DNA from: Gemmatimonadota bacterium
GTDB lineage: Bacteria > GCA-2686955
Direction: 5' to 3'
Assembly: GCA_002686955.1 (NCBI GenBank)
Contig: NYZA01000051.1
Coordinates: 1-28,987, forward strand
DNA length: 28,987 bases
Shown: in pieces, positions 7,722 through 14,464 of the stretch
Layout: the number at the start of each line of letters is the position of its first letter
Position numbering within the stretch: the first letter of the stretch is position 1
Notes under the pieces: generated by a model
What the model was told of the DNA's origin: nothing
What the model saw: the letters and a program-made list of their open reading frames with translations, nothing else
Database searches by the model: none
Position numbers and translations under genes: made by a program

Positions 7722-8742
7722 ACTCCTCCCCTCCGCTACCGCGTGCGGCGCCGGCGATCTCGCCTTCCTCTTCGAGCTTGCGCACGACGGCCACGATCTT
7801 CTGCTGCGACTCCTCCACGTTTTTGAGCTTCACCGGACCCATCACCTCGAGCTCGTCGGCGAGCGTCTGAGCGGCTCGTGTCGACATATTCTTGAAGATG
7901 TGCTCTCTCAGCTCCGGCGACGCGGCCTTCAGGGCAAGAGTGAGATCGGATGTCTCGATGTCTTTCATGACGCGTTGCACCGAGCGGTTGTCGAGCAGCA
8001 TCAGATCCTCGAAGACGAACATGCTGTTGCGGATCTCTCCCGCGATCTGCGCGTCTTCGGTGTCGATCCCCTCGATGATTCGCTTCTCGGTCGTACGATC
8101 CGATTCGAGCAAGATGTCGACGATCGCCTGCACTCCGCCGATCCCCGATTCATCGCGGGTCGAGAGATTCTCGGTCGTGCTCGACAGGATCCGTTCGACC
8201 TCGCGCACCATTGCGGGGCTCACCGCATCCATCGTTGCGATGCGGTAGCCCACGTCGCCCTGGATGTCCTCGTTCATCCGGCTCAAGATGTCGGCCGATT
8301 GACGCGCGTCGAGGTGGGAGAGCACCAGCGCGATCGTCTGCGGGTGCTCGTTCTGGATGAAGTTCGCCAGCTGCGCCGGATCGACCTTGCGCAGAAGCTG
8401 GAAATCGCGGCGTTCCAGTGCGCACTGCACACGGCGAAGAAGCTCTTGAGCTTTCCCCCCACCCATGGAGGATTTCAGCAAATCGCGGGCGTACTTCATG
8501 CCTCCGAGGGAGATGTACTCCTGGGCCAGAGCCAGCTCGTAAAACTCCTCGAGCACCGAGGCACGCACCTGCTTGGGAATGACCTTCAGATCGGAGATCT
8601 CCAGAGCGAGCTGTTCCACCTCGTCGTCGCCGAGATGGGCGAAGATCTTCCCCGCGACTTCGGGACCGAGCGCGACCATCAGAACGCCGGCCTTCTGGCG
8701 ACCGACCAGGCTCTCGTACTTCAGCTCAGTGACTTCGGGCAT
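7711..8742 (-). CDS. fliG: Flagellar motor switch protein FliG
   Basis: FliG is the C-ring protein that contacts the MotAB stator and transmits torque; its N-terminus binds FliF. The 343-residue length is standard. Visible features are the N-terminal domain (AGVLMVALGPEVAGKIFAHL), the EHPQT motif (132-136) of the middle domain followed by IALVLSHLDARQSADIL, the GGVQAIVDILL helix, the MFVFEDL segment (241-247) of the C-terminal domain, and the charged torque helix DNRSVQRVMKDI (251-262). It starts at an ATG 3 bases after the fliF stop. No key charged positions appear to be missing. Identity is not in doubt. Confidence 0.98.
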   Translation of the reverse strand: MPEVTELKYESLVGRQKAGVLMVALGPEVAGKIFAHLGDDEVEQLALEISDLKVIPKQVRASVLEEFYELALAQEYISLGGMKYARDLLKSSMGGGKAQELLRRVQCALERRDFQLLRKVDPAQLANFIQNEHPQTIALVLSHLDARQSADILSRMNEDIQGDVGYRIATMDAVSPAMVREVERILSSTTENLSTRDESGIGGVQAIVDILLESDRTTEKRIIEGIDTEDAQIAGEIRNSMFVFEDLMLLDNRSVQRVMKDIETSDLTLALKAASPELREHIFKNMSTRAAQTLADELEVMGPVKLKNVEESQQKIVAVVRKLEEEGEIAGAARGSGGEEFVY

Positions 8743-8745
8743 CGG

Positions 8746-10275
8746 CTACCTCCGCTCCTTCTGCGGCGCATCCGCCAACCAGGTTCGCACGAGCTGAGCG
8801 ACGTTCTCGGGGCTGTCGACGGCGAGTCCGGTCACCTCTTCATGGATCTGACGGCGTCGCTCCTCCTCGACGGAGATCTCGGCCTTCTCGAGGCCCATGA
8901 ACTCCGGATCATCGCTCCCTTCTCTCGCCTTGAAGGCGGAATCGAAGTGGGGGAACAGTCGGAGCAAGCGCTTGATCGGTCGATAGGCCGAGATGATGCC
9001 CACCAGGAGGATCAGGCGCAGGGCGATGGTGTAGATGAGATCGTTGCGTTGGGCCTGCTCGATGGCGGCCTGGTAGCCATGCTCGACCGTTCGATCGAAC
9101 TGCTGGTCCATCACGGTCACAATGTCGCCGCGTTTCGTGTCGGAGCCCAGGGCCGAGCTGACCATGCTTCGGATCCTCTCCAGCTCCTCGGCGGTCCTCG
9201 GCACATACTGCGGGCCTTCGTCGCTCTCGGTGTAGGTCCCCTCGACAAAGACGGCGGCGGAGAGGCGCAGAATCGACCCGGGTGCCGACGCGACACGTTC
9301 GACCCGGGTGTTCAGCTCGTAGTTGGTGATCGAGCTTTCCGATCCACCCTCATCGACGGCCCCGGTTTCCTCTTTTCGCTCCTCGGAACGCACCGATGAG
9401 CGATCGGGATCGTAGGTGGTGACCTCTCGTTCCACGGCGTTGAAATCGAGGGTCGCGTTGACCGCCACGGTCGAGCGGTGTGGACCGAGCACGTCTCCCA
9501 GCAAGATGCTCACCTTCTCGGAGAGGTGCGTCTCCACGTCGCGCTGCAGCTTCAGCCGGCGGTCGGAGAGCAGCGCTTCGGAGTCGGTTCTCCCTCCTCT
9601 GGCCAGAAGGCGACCGAGGGAGTCGGTCACGGTCACCTGGTCGGGCGAAAGACCGGAAACGGCCGCCGCGACCACGCGCCGAATCGAGTCGACACGGTCA
9701 CCGGAGAGGTTGACGCCCGGAACGAGAGAGAGCATCACGGCGGCCGTCGTCGGAACCTTGTCCTCTTCGAAGAGCACGTCGGGGGCGACAGCCAGATGGA
9801 CCCGGGCGTCCTTGACCTCGAGGATGCCGACGAGGGTGGTCTCGATCTCCTGCTCCTGCGCACGCAAGAGCTTCGCATCGATCACTACCTGGGTTTCGCC
9901 GAGGCCGGAGCCCTCGAGCAGGCCGAGGCCGGAGCGCTTGTTGCGCGGGAGGCCGTCCTTGGCGAGCGCGAGGCGTGCCTCGATGACGCGATTCGGGGGG
10001 ACGAGCACCGCCGCGCCGGTCTCCCCCAGCCGATATGGGATCTGGAGCGCGGTGAGCCGCTCGGTGACCAATCCGGCGTCTTCTAGCGAGAGATTGGTGT
10101 AGACCGGCCGGTATTCCGCCCCTCCGCCCTCCGAGAGGCCGCGCGCGAGCAGGAGCACGACGGCCGCCGTGATCACGACGGCGATCGCGATATGCGCGAA
10201 CGCCGGCAGCGCACGAAGCCGCGGCAGAGCGCTTTCGTTGAACCACGCTGTCAAAGACTGCATCGATTCGGGCAA
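8746..10275 (-). CDS. fliF: Flagellar MS-ring protein FliF
   Basis: FliF forms the MS-ring in the cytoplasmic membrane, the base on which rod, C-ring and exporter assemble. The 509-residue product has two membrane helices (about 28-45 and 412-432) around a periplasmic part with ring-building motifs (VYTNLSLEDAGLVTERL, LGLLEGSGLGETQVVIDAKL, VSGLSPDQVTVTDSLGRLL). It ends in a cytoplasmic tail with NVAQLVRTWL, the FliG-binding sequence. The start codon is TTG at 10275 with GAGAGG about 9 bases upstream; the ATG four codons later has no ribosome binding site at a useful distance. Length is a little below that of enterobacterial FliF (about 552). It is followed at 3 bases by fliG. Confidence 0.97.
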   Translation of the reverse strand: MPESMQSLTAWFNESALPRLRALPAFAHIAIAVVITAAVVLLLARGLSEGGGAEYRPVYTNLSLEDAGLVTERLTALQIPYRLGETGAAVLVPPNRVIEARLALAKDGLPRNKRSGLGLLEGSGLGETQVVIDAKLLRAQEQEIETTLVGILEVKDARVHLAVAPDVLFEEDKVPTTAAVMLSLVPGVNLSGDRVDSIRRVVAAAVSGLSPDQVTVTDSLGRLLARGGRTDSEALLSDRRLKLQRDVETHLSEKVSILLGDVLGPHRSTVAVNATLDFNAVEREVTTYDPDRSSVRSEERKEETGAVDEGGSESSITNYELNTRVERVASAPGSILRLSAAVFVEGTYTESDEGPQYVPRTAEELERIRSMVSSALGSDTKRGDIVTVMDQQFDRTVEHGYQAAIEQAQRNDLIYTIALRLILLVGIISAYRPIKRLLRLFPHFDSAFKAREGSDDPEFMGLEKAEISVEEERRRQIHEEVTGLAVDSPENVAQLVRTWLADAPQKERR

Positions 10276-10306
10276 GGAAGATCGCCTCTCGGGGCTGGTC
10301 TTGGGA

Positions 10307-10651
10307 TCAGATCTGCATCCGCATCACTTCCTGGTACGATTCGACCAGGCGATTTCGGATCTGGATCATGAGCGAAAGAGAGAGTCGGGCCTCTTCGACC
10401 GCGACGGTCACCTGGTGCACATCGGTGACCTCACCGGTCGCGAGTCCGGTCAGCTGGGCGTCGGCGTGCTTCTGCGCCCCGTCCACCTCGGCGATCAGCC
10501 TGCGGGCGGTCTCGGCGAAGCCGCTAGCCTCGTTCGCGCTCGCCGCGTCGCGCTCCGGTTTGGAGGGCAAGGGACGGGGGGATCCACCGAGGCGGTTCGG
10601 ACCCACATCGAGGGGTCGGGTGCGGCCGCCGATCTCGGGAAGAGTGCTCAT
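10307..10651 (-). CDS. fliE: Flagellar hook-basal body protein FliE
   Basis: FliE joins the MS-ring to the proximal rod and is an early export substrate. The 114-residue protein has a disordered Pro/Arg-rich first 40 residues and a helical C-terminal half ending VEEARLSLSLMIQIRNRLVE then SYQEVMRMQI, the standard FliE ending. A GAGGAG ribosome binding site lies about 7 bases before the ATG. It stands between the small 76-residue gene and fliF, with 31 bases to the fliF start. The length is normal (E. coli 104). Confidence 0.95.
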   Translation of the reverse strand: MSTLPEIGGRTRPLDVGPNRLGGSPRPLPSKPERDAASANEASGFAETARRLIAEVDGAQKHADAQLTGLATGEVTDVHQVTVAVEEARLSLSLMIQIRNRLVESYQEVMRMQI

Positions 10652-10668
10652 GTCTCGACTCCTCGGCT

Positions 10669-10899
10669 CTAGGCCCTCAGATCTACGTTGCGCCCTTTGG
10701 CCAGCTCGGCGACCGGATCGGGCAAGGTCCCATCTTCGGCGGTGGAGAGGAGCTCATCGATGAAGGCTCGCTCCTTGGCGCTGACCGCGGGTCTTTCGGC
10801 GCTTCCCTCCGGCTTGGGTGTGGGCGCCGGTTGCGTGGCCTGCGGCACACGGAGCTGATGCTGGTAGCGGGCCAGCAGCTGCGTTGCGTCGAGTCTCAT
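10669..10899 (-). CDS. Small unrecognised protein inside the flagellar operon
   Basis: A 76-residue ORF between flgC and fliE. A strong AAGGAG Shine-Dalgarno 6 bases before the ATG, a 17-base gap to fliE, and the same strand and GC-rich codon use make it a real gene. The N-terminus is amphipathic (MRLDATQLLARYQHQL), the middle is Pro/Ala-rich linker (about 20-38), and the C-terminus is a predicted helix (AKERAFIDELLSTAED) followed by DPVAELAKGRNVDLRA. There is no signal peptide, membrane segment or cysteine. It is small, acidic and partly disordered like a type III export chaperone, an anti-sigma factor (FlgM type) or a rod accessory, but I see no FlgM signature. I do not recognise a family. 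It is absent from the classical Bacillus and E. coli orders, where fliE follows flgC directly. Confidence 0.72.
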   Translation of the reverse strand: MRLDATQLLARYQHQLRVPQATQPAPTPKPEGSAERPAVSAKERAFIDELLSTAEDGTLPDPVAELAKGRNVDLRA

Positions 10900-10942
10900 C
10901 TACCGCTCCTTGCTCGGGTCGATCGGTGCCGCGTGGCCGTCA

Positions 10943-11446
10943 TCAGATGTCGAGCGCCCGCATGGCCATCTGCTTGGCGGCTTCGATCGCGGTGGCGTTC
11001 GCCTCGTAGGCACGCGAGGCGGCCATCAGCTCGCCCATCTCGGTCACGATATTCACCGCCGGATAACGCACATAGCCGTCGGCATCGGCGTCGGGGTGGT
11101 TGGGATCGTGTACGAGGGGGCCGAGCGCGCCGGAATCCCGCACCTCGACGGTCACCGAGACCTCGCCGGAGGGATCCTCGATTCGGTTCGGAAGGACGCC
11201 GGTCGGCAGATGCCGGCCGTCGCTCGTTCCAAGTCGTGATGGCCCTTCGCGCATCCGCTGAGTGAGCCGTTCGGCGAAGTCGGTGCCGCGGAAGACCGTT
11301 TCCTTGCGACGGTACGGTCCCCCCTCGTCGGTTCTCGTCGTCTGTGCATTCGCGATGTTCTGCGAGATCACATTCATCTTGACGCGCTGGGCCGCCAGGC
11401 CGGCCGCGCTGATTCGCAGGCTTCCGTGAATTCCAGGTTCGGGCAT
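10943..11446 (-). CDS. flgC: Flagellar proximal rod protein FlgC
   Basis: FlgC is one of the proximal rod proteins that cross the periplasm; it is exported without a cleaved signal. The 167-residue protein begins with the axial domain (ISAAGLAAQRVKMNVISQNI followed by ANAQTTRT) and ends with the family motif HDPNHPDADADGYVRYPAVN then EMGELMAASRAYEANATAIE. It starts 15 bases after flgB stops and is followed by 43 bases and then the 76-residue gene. A slightly longer loop than usual (about residues 60-95) sits before the conserved C-terminus. Length is somewhat above E. coli FlgC (134). Confidence 0.96.
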   Translation of the reverse strand: MPEPGIHGSLRISAAGLAAQRVKMNVISQNIANAQTTRTDEGGPYRRKETVFRGTDFAERLTQRMREGPSRLGTSDGRHLPTGVLPNRIEDPSGEVSVTVEVRDSGALGPLVHDPNHPDADADGYVRYPAVNIVTEMGELMAASRAYEANATAIEAAKQMAMRALDI

Positions 11447-11461
11447 CGATCACTCCCTCGC

Positions 11462-11887
11462 TCAACCGCCCGGGCGGCCGTTGATCGAGTTGCGGAGCAT
11501 CCCGATCTTCGTCTTCATGTAGTGCGTCATCGTTTGATAGCGAATGTTCGTGTCCGCGAGCTCGGCCATCTCGCGGTCGATATCGACGTTGTTGACTCCC
11601 GAGGCGAGCTTGCGGTCGTCGGCACGTTCGATTCGAGGTCGCAGTTCGTCCACCGTGCTCCGCCCGAGCGGCAGGTGCGCGCTGTCGTCTCTAGCCCCTC
11701 GCATACGACCGCTCGTATTCAGCGCATCGCGCAGATCGTCCTCGAAGGGCACCTTCATGCGCTGATAGCCGGGTGTGGCGATGTTCGCCATGTTGCTGGC
11801 GATCGCCCGTTGCCGGGTCGCATAGGCGTCCATCGATCGCGTGATGACCGGAAACACCTTGTCGGAGAAGAGAATGCGTCGAAGCAT
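11462..11887 (-). CDS. flgB: Flagellar proximal rod protein FlgB
   Basis: FlgB is a proximal rod subunit and the first gene of this flagellar operon. The 141-residue product shows QRAIASNMANIATPGYQRMK (about 28-47), equivalent to the conserved NIANxxTPGYK motif, then a variable loop, and the C-terminal helix VDIDREMAELADTNIRYQTM. The ATG at 11887 has AAAGGTG about 7 bases upstream. The leader is very short: the sigma-54 promoter lies only about 35 bases before the start codon. Length matches E. coli FlgB (138). Confidence 0.96.
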   Translation of the reverse strand: MLRRILFSDKVFPVITRSMDAYATRQRAIASNMANIATPGYQRMKVPFEDDLRDALNTSGRMRGARDDSAHLPLGRSTVDELRPRIERADDRKLASGVNNVDIDREMAELADTNIRYQTMTHYMKTKIGMLRNSINGRPGG

Positions 11888-11920
11888 GGCGCACCTTTCG
11901 CGGGTTTGGTGCGTCGCACG

Positions 11921-11937
11921 AGCAATCGTCGTGCCAA
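11921..11937 (-). promoter_or_regulatory. Sigma-54 (RpoN) promoter of the flagellar operon
   Basis: Read on the minus strand the site is TTGGCACGACGATTGCT. It matches the sigma-54 consensus TGGCACG-N4-TTGC(A/T) in every conserved base, with exactly 10 bases between the invariant GG (11935-11934) and GC (11923-11922). The predicted transcription start near 11910 gives a leader of about 23 bases to flgB. A sigma-54-dependent response regulator is encoded about 6.6 kb to the right. Confidence 0.88.
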
Positions 11938-12010
11938 GATCTGATAAGCAGCCAAGTCGTTGTTGGACTGGATCGAAGGCTCGCGGAGCGATCCTCCTTT
12001 GCTAGATGAT

Positions 12011-12025
12011 CGGCAGGATCTGCCG
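12011..12025. promoter_or_regulatory. Palindrome in enhancer position upstream of the flgB promoter
   Basis: A perfect inverted repeat CGGCAG-GAT-CTGCCG, centred at 12018, about 108 bases upstream of the predicted flgB transcription start. Fis-type helix-turn-helix domains of NtrC-family activators bind such dyads at -80 to -150, so it is a candidate enhancer for the sigma-54 activator. It also lies about 100 bases before the divergent hydrolase gene and could act there. No T-run follows, so it is not a terminator. Confidence 0.4.
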
Positions 12026-12122
12026 GAGCGCGATGCGAACTTTTCCGGACGGGCAAAGAGCGCCTCCCCAGCCGCGGATCGATCGCCTACCCTTCGTGAC
12101 CACCAGTCCACAGGAGGTCTCG

Positions 12123-13415
12123 ATGCCCCGTATTCACGTTCGAATCGCTCCCGTGGTCGCGCTCGCAGCGCTTGTCCTCCTCCCGGCCAAGGCCGAGGCA
12201 GCGGAACCTGAGCGCGTCGAGGCGATCACCGAAGACGACATCGTCCTGCGGATGGTGCGCTACGCCAATCCGGGTGGCGTGCCGGTGATCTTGCAGACCG
12301 GCTTCACCGCCAATCATCTGGCGATGGACCTGCCCGTCGAGGGCTATTCGATCGCCCAGTGGTTCCACTCGCGCGGGTACGACGTCTATGCCACCAATCT
12401 GCGGGGGCACGGGGAAGGGGAGATCCGTTCCGATGGACCTGCGGACTGTGATTGGACCTACGACGATTTCGTTGCCTACGACGTCGGGGCGATCATCGAT
12501 CGGGTCACCGAGATCTCCGGGCGGGAACCGTTTTGGGTGGGTCACTCGATGGGAGGGATGGTCGCCTACGGATACCTGCAGGGAGCCCACTTCGAGAATG
12601 TCATCGTCGATCGGGAGTGGGTGCGCAGGGGCCTGTTCGATTGGGAACTGGTCGACATCATCGAGCCGCGGATCGTGGCCGACCCGACGCTGGCGGACGA
12701 TCGCCAGGAAGGGCTCGCCGGATTGGTGACGATCTCCGCCGCGCCACGGGCCGCGTGGGAAGTGTACGTCACGTGGTGGAACTGGCCTCTTCTCCTCTTC
12801 GATGTCGACAAATTCTGGGCCTACAACCTGATAATCGATCAGCTCGCCCACGACACTTATGCGCAGATCGCCGTCTCGATTCTGAATTGTATTCCTATCG
12901 AAGATGTCGCTGAGTTCATGACCGCGGATATTCGCGACATTCCATTCGTCGGCGGGCTCTTGGCCGATTTCCTGGCATGGGTTTTCGACGTGGTGGCAAC
13001 AAGTTTTCTGTTGGCCGACATCTTCAATCCTCAAAACATGGATCAACAGGTGATCGATGTCTTCGTCGCGCGCGGTTTCGACAACATTTCAGGGAGTGTC
13101 ACGCAGCAGTTCATGCAAAGCGTGCGCAAGCGTGGGCTCCGGGCCTACGACCACCGCGACTCATTGCACGATCCGTTCCGCTACGGGCAGGCGATGGCCG
13201 AAATCTCGCTACCGGTTCTCTTTGTCTCGGGCCAATTCGACAAGCTGGCCAACGACAATGTGATCAGGCGGCACGGTTACGATGCCGTTTCGAGTGAAGA
13301 TCGAACCCTGCATAGGGTCCTCGGCCACGGGCATGGAGACATCGTCCTCGGAATCGACGCCTTCGATCTGACATGGGAACCGGTGGAGGAGTGGATCGCG
13401 GCGCGGATTTTTTGA
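12123..13415 (+). CDS. Exported alpha/beta-fold hydrolase (lipase/esterase-like)
   Basis: A 430-residue alpha/beta hydrolase. The ATG at 12123 has a perfect AGGAGG 5 bases upstream and opens a signal peptide (residues 1 to about 27, VVALAALVLLPAKAEA). Catalytic features: oxyanion region VILQTGFTANHLAMD (about 55-69), TNLRGHGEG, nucleophile elbow GHSMGG (Ser142), likely acid Asp373 in VSGQFDKLAND, and likely base His402 or His404 in GHGHGD. A large insert (about 165-330) between nucleophile and acid, with aromatic and hydrophobic stretches, looks like a lid/cap domain, as in lipases and PHA-synthase-like hydrolases. The substrate is unknown; a lipid or ester is likely. It is transcribed away from the flagellar operon and has no partner gene on its strand except the small secreted protein beyond a terminator-like palindrome. 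Confidence 0.85.
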   Translation: MPRIHVRIAPVVALAALVLLPAKAEAAEPERVEAITEDDIVLRMVRYANPGGVPVILQTGFTANHLAMDLPVEGYSIAQWFHSRGYDVYATNLRGHGEGEIRSDGPADCDWTYDDFVAYDVGAIIDRVTEISGREPFWVGHSMGGMVAYGYLQGAHFENVIVDREWVRRGLFDWELVDIIEPRIVADPTLADDRQEGLAGLVTISAAPRAAWEVYVTWWNWPLLLFDVDKFWAYNLIIDQLAHDTYAQIAVSILNCIPIEDVAEFMTADIRDIPFVGGLLADFLAWVFDVVATSFLLADIFNPQNMDQQVIDVFVARGFDNISGSVTQQFMQSVRKRGLRAYDHRDSLHDPFRYGQAMAEISLPVLFVSGQFDKLANDNVIRRHGYDAVSSEDRTLHRVLGHGHGDIVLGIDAFDLTWEPVEEWIAARIF

Positions 13416-13428
13416 GCCCACCGCCCAA

Positions 13429-13515
13429 GGGTCCGCGCGAGAATGACTTGTCATTTGGCATCCCATCTGCGGCACATCTGGGCGCCAAGATGACAAGTTT
13501 TTGTTGCGCGGACCC
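13429..13515. repeat. Palindromic repeat element, copy 1
   Basis: An 87-bp imperfect palindrome. The outer arms GGGTCCGCGC / GCGCGGACCC (13429-13438, 13506-13515) are perfect. The inner arms at 13447-13459 and 13484-13497 pair over 13 bases with one bulge. The right half (13465-13497, 33 bases) recurs exactly, inverted, in copy 2 at 14079-14111. Size, nested stems and conserved ends resemble a REP/MITE-type element; no transposase is visible nearby. Confidence 0.75.
13447..13503 (+). terminator. Likely intrinsic terminator after the hydrolase gene
   Basis: The inner stem of the palindromic element (13 paired bases with one bulge) is followed directly by TTTTTG at 13498-13503 on the plus strand, about 30 bases after the hydrolase stop codon. 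This has the shape of a Rho-independent terminator, supplied by a repeat element. The long loop (about 24 bases, which can form a further short CCCA/TGGG stem) makes it less compact than usual. Confidence 0.55.
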
Positions 13516-13584
13516 CAAGAAAAGCGAATCCAGGGGCGTCCTTTGTTTCGGGAGCACAGTAGCTCACCACGAACGGAGGACCCC

Positions 13585-14034
13585 ATGAAGTTCACAGCCA
13601 AGTTCCAAACCGTCTGCTCCGCCGCACTGCTCACTGTCGCTTCTCTGATTCTGACCGCTCCGGCAAGCGCCGTCGACTGGGCGGCCCTGGAAGGGGATTT
13701 CGACTTCGACAGCGTTGATTGGGTCGAAGTCGGCGAGGACAACGTGCTCGCCATCGAGATCCAGGGCAGTTGGCAGGGTGCGTGCGAGCGCGCCAACCAG
13801 GTCGTCTACACCGGCGGGCGCAAGGACATCACGGGATCGGTGACCAACACCGGCGAATGCCCTCTGCAGATCATCGGCAGGAAGGGTCGCACCGTCGTTT
13901 TCGACACGGGCGCCCTGGCACCCGGGGCCACCATCCTCGTCGGCGGATGCGTGGATTCCGTCAAGGTCAACTGTGGAGACCAGGGGCTCCAGTGCTCGTT
14001 CCGCTACAACATTTCGATCGGGCCTTGCCAGTAG
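13585..14034 (+). CDS. Small cysteine-rich secreted protein, unknown family
   Basis: A 149-residue protein starting at an ATG with GGAGGA 5 bases upstream. A clear signal peptide covers residues 1 to about 29 (AALLTVASLILTAPASA, cleavage after ASA). The mature part of about 120 residues is acidic at its start (LEGDFDFDSVDWVEVGEDN) and then beta-rich with six cysteines (in QGACERAN, GECPLQ, GGCVDSVKVNCGDQ, LQCSFRY and the C-terminal GPCQ), enough for three disulfides. The pattern of alternating hydrophobic strands suggests a small beta-sandwich domain. I do not recognise the family and infer no activity. The gene stands alone between two inverted palindromic elements, so it may belong to a mobile or recently acquired cassette. 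Confidence 0.75.
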   Translation: MKFTAKFQTVCSAALLTVASLILTAPASAVDWAALEGDFDFDSVDWVEVGEDNVLAIEIQGSWQGACERANQVVYTGGRKDITGSVTNTGECPLQIIGRKGRTVVFDTGALAPGATILVGGCVDSVKVNCGDQGLQCSFRYNISIGPCQ

Positions 14035-14060
14035 ACAACGAGCTAGCTGGATCGAGGTTA

Positions 14061-14137
14061 GGGTTCGCGCAAGAATAGCTTGTCATCTTGGCGCCCAGAT
14101 GTGCCGCAGATCTGGTCGATCGGTGAGTTCCGAACCC
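14061..14137. repeat. Palindromic repeat element, copy 2
   Basis: A 77-bp element whose ends GGGTTCG (14061-14067) and CGAACCC (14131-14137) are inverted. Bases 14079-14111 are the exact reverse complement of 13465-13497 in copy 1, and its first 26 bases align with the left end of copy 1 with a few changes. It begins 27 bases after the small secreted gene stops and ends where GH13-like coding similarity begins. Confidence 0.75.
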
Positions 14138-14450
14138 GGAGGAGCAGCAGTGCTACTTCGAGGATTTCGGGGCTCGCCGATTGGCCGATTGTGGTGCAGA
14201 TGGACTGCGTTTCGACGGGCAGTGGGATGAGAACTTCGTGCATCCGATTCGAGACACCATCATTCGCACCGATGACCCCGGGCGAAATATGTACGCCGTT
14301 GGGGATGCGATTGAACATGGCTACAATCTAGACACTTTCGGTGACTTTGGAAGCTCTGTAGTCACCGCACAGGCCGGGAGCTGGGACGGTATGGACCAGC
14401 ACGGATCGATCTCGATCGCGCCCTACAGGGCGTTGAGCCTCTCGCAATAG
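14138..14450 (+). pseudogene. Fragment of a GH13 (alpha-amylase family) glycosidase
   Basis: An open stretch of about 104 codons without a credible start codon or ribosome binding site. The translation contains CYFEDFGARRLADCGADGLR then FDGQW, the pattern of conserved region II in GH13 alpha-amylases and branching enzymes (DGxRFD, with the catalytic nucleophile Asp), followed by VGDAIEHGYN where the acid/base Glu of region III would be expected, and a tail IAPYRALSLSQ like the helix after region IV. The catalytic (beta/alpha)8 barrel is far from complete: the N-terminal 200 or more residues, region IV and the C-terminal domain are absent. The similarity starts at the end of palindromic copy 2 and stops where a further repeat-end-like sequence begins. 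It is most likely a decayed remnant, not a functional protein. Confidence 0.5.
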
Positions 14451-14464
14451 GGTTTGCGCGAGAT
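14451..14464. repeat. Possible third repeat end (partial)
   Basis: GGGTTTGCGCGAGA matches the first 14 bases of each palindromic element with two differences, and follows the GH13 remnant stop codon directly. It touches the stop codon of the minus-strand membrane gene. No matching inverted arm was found nearby, so chance similarity is possible. Confidence 0.35.

Noticed and set aside
5683-9399. A 1238-codon open frame on the plus strand opposite fliI, fliH, fliG and part of fliF
   Set aside because: It is an antisense shadow of four well-identified flagellar genes in GC-rich DNA. The translation is rich in Arg, His and Asp without domains, and has no ribosome binding site.
11207-11218. CGGCAGATGCCG palindrome resembling the enhancer candidate
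   Set aside because: It is inside flgC and encoded by conserved-frame codons; short GC palindromes are frequent in this genome.
12087-13046. A 319-codon minus-strand ORF opposite the alpha/beta hydrolase
   Set aside because: The hydrolase on the plus strand has a signal peptide, catalytic triad and perfect ribosome binding site; the antisense frame has none.
13455-13472. Weak sigma-54-like site TTTGGCATCCCATCTGCGG before the small secreted gene
   Set aside because: Spacing fits, but the -12 element lacks the TTGC form and the bases are part of the palindromic repeat, which explains them better.
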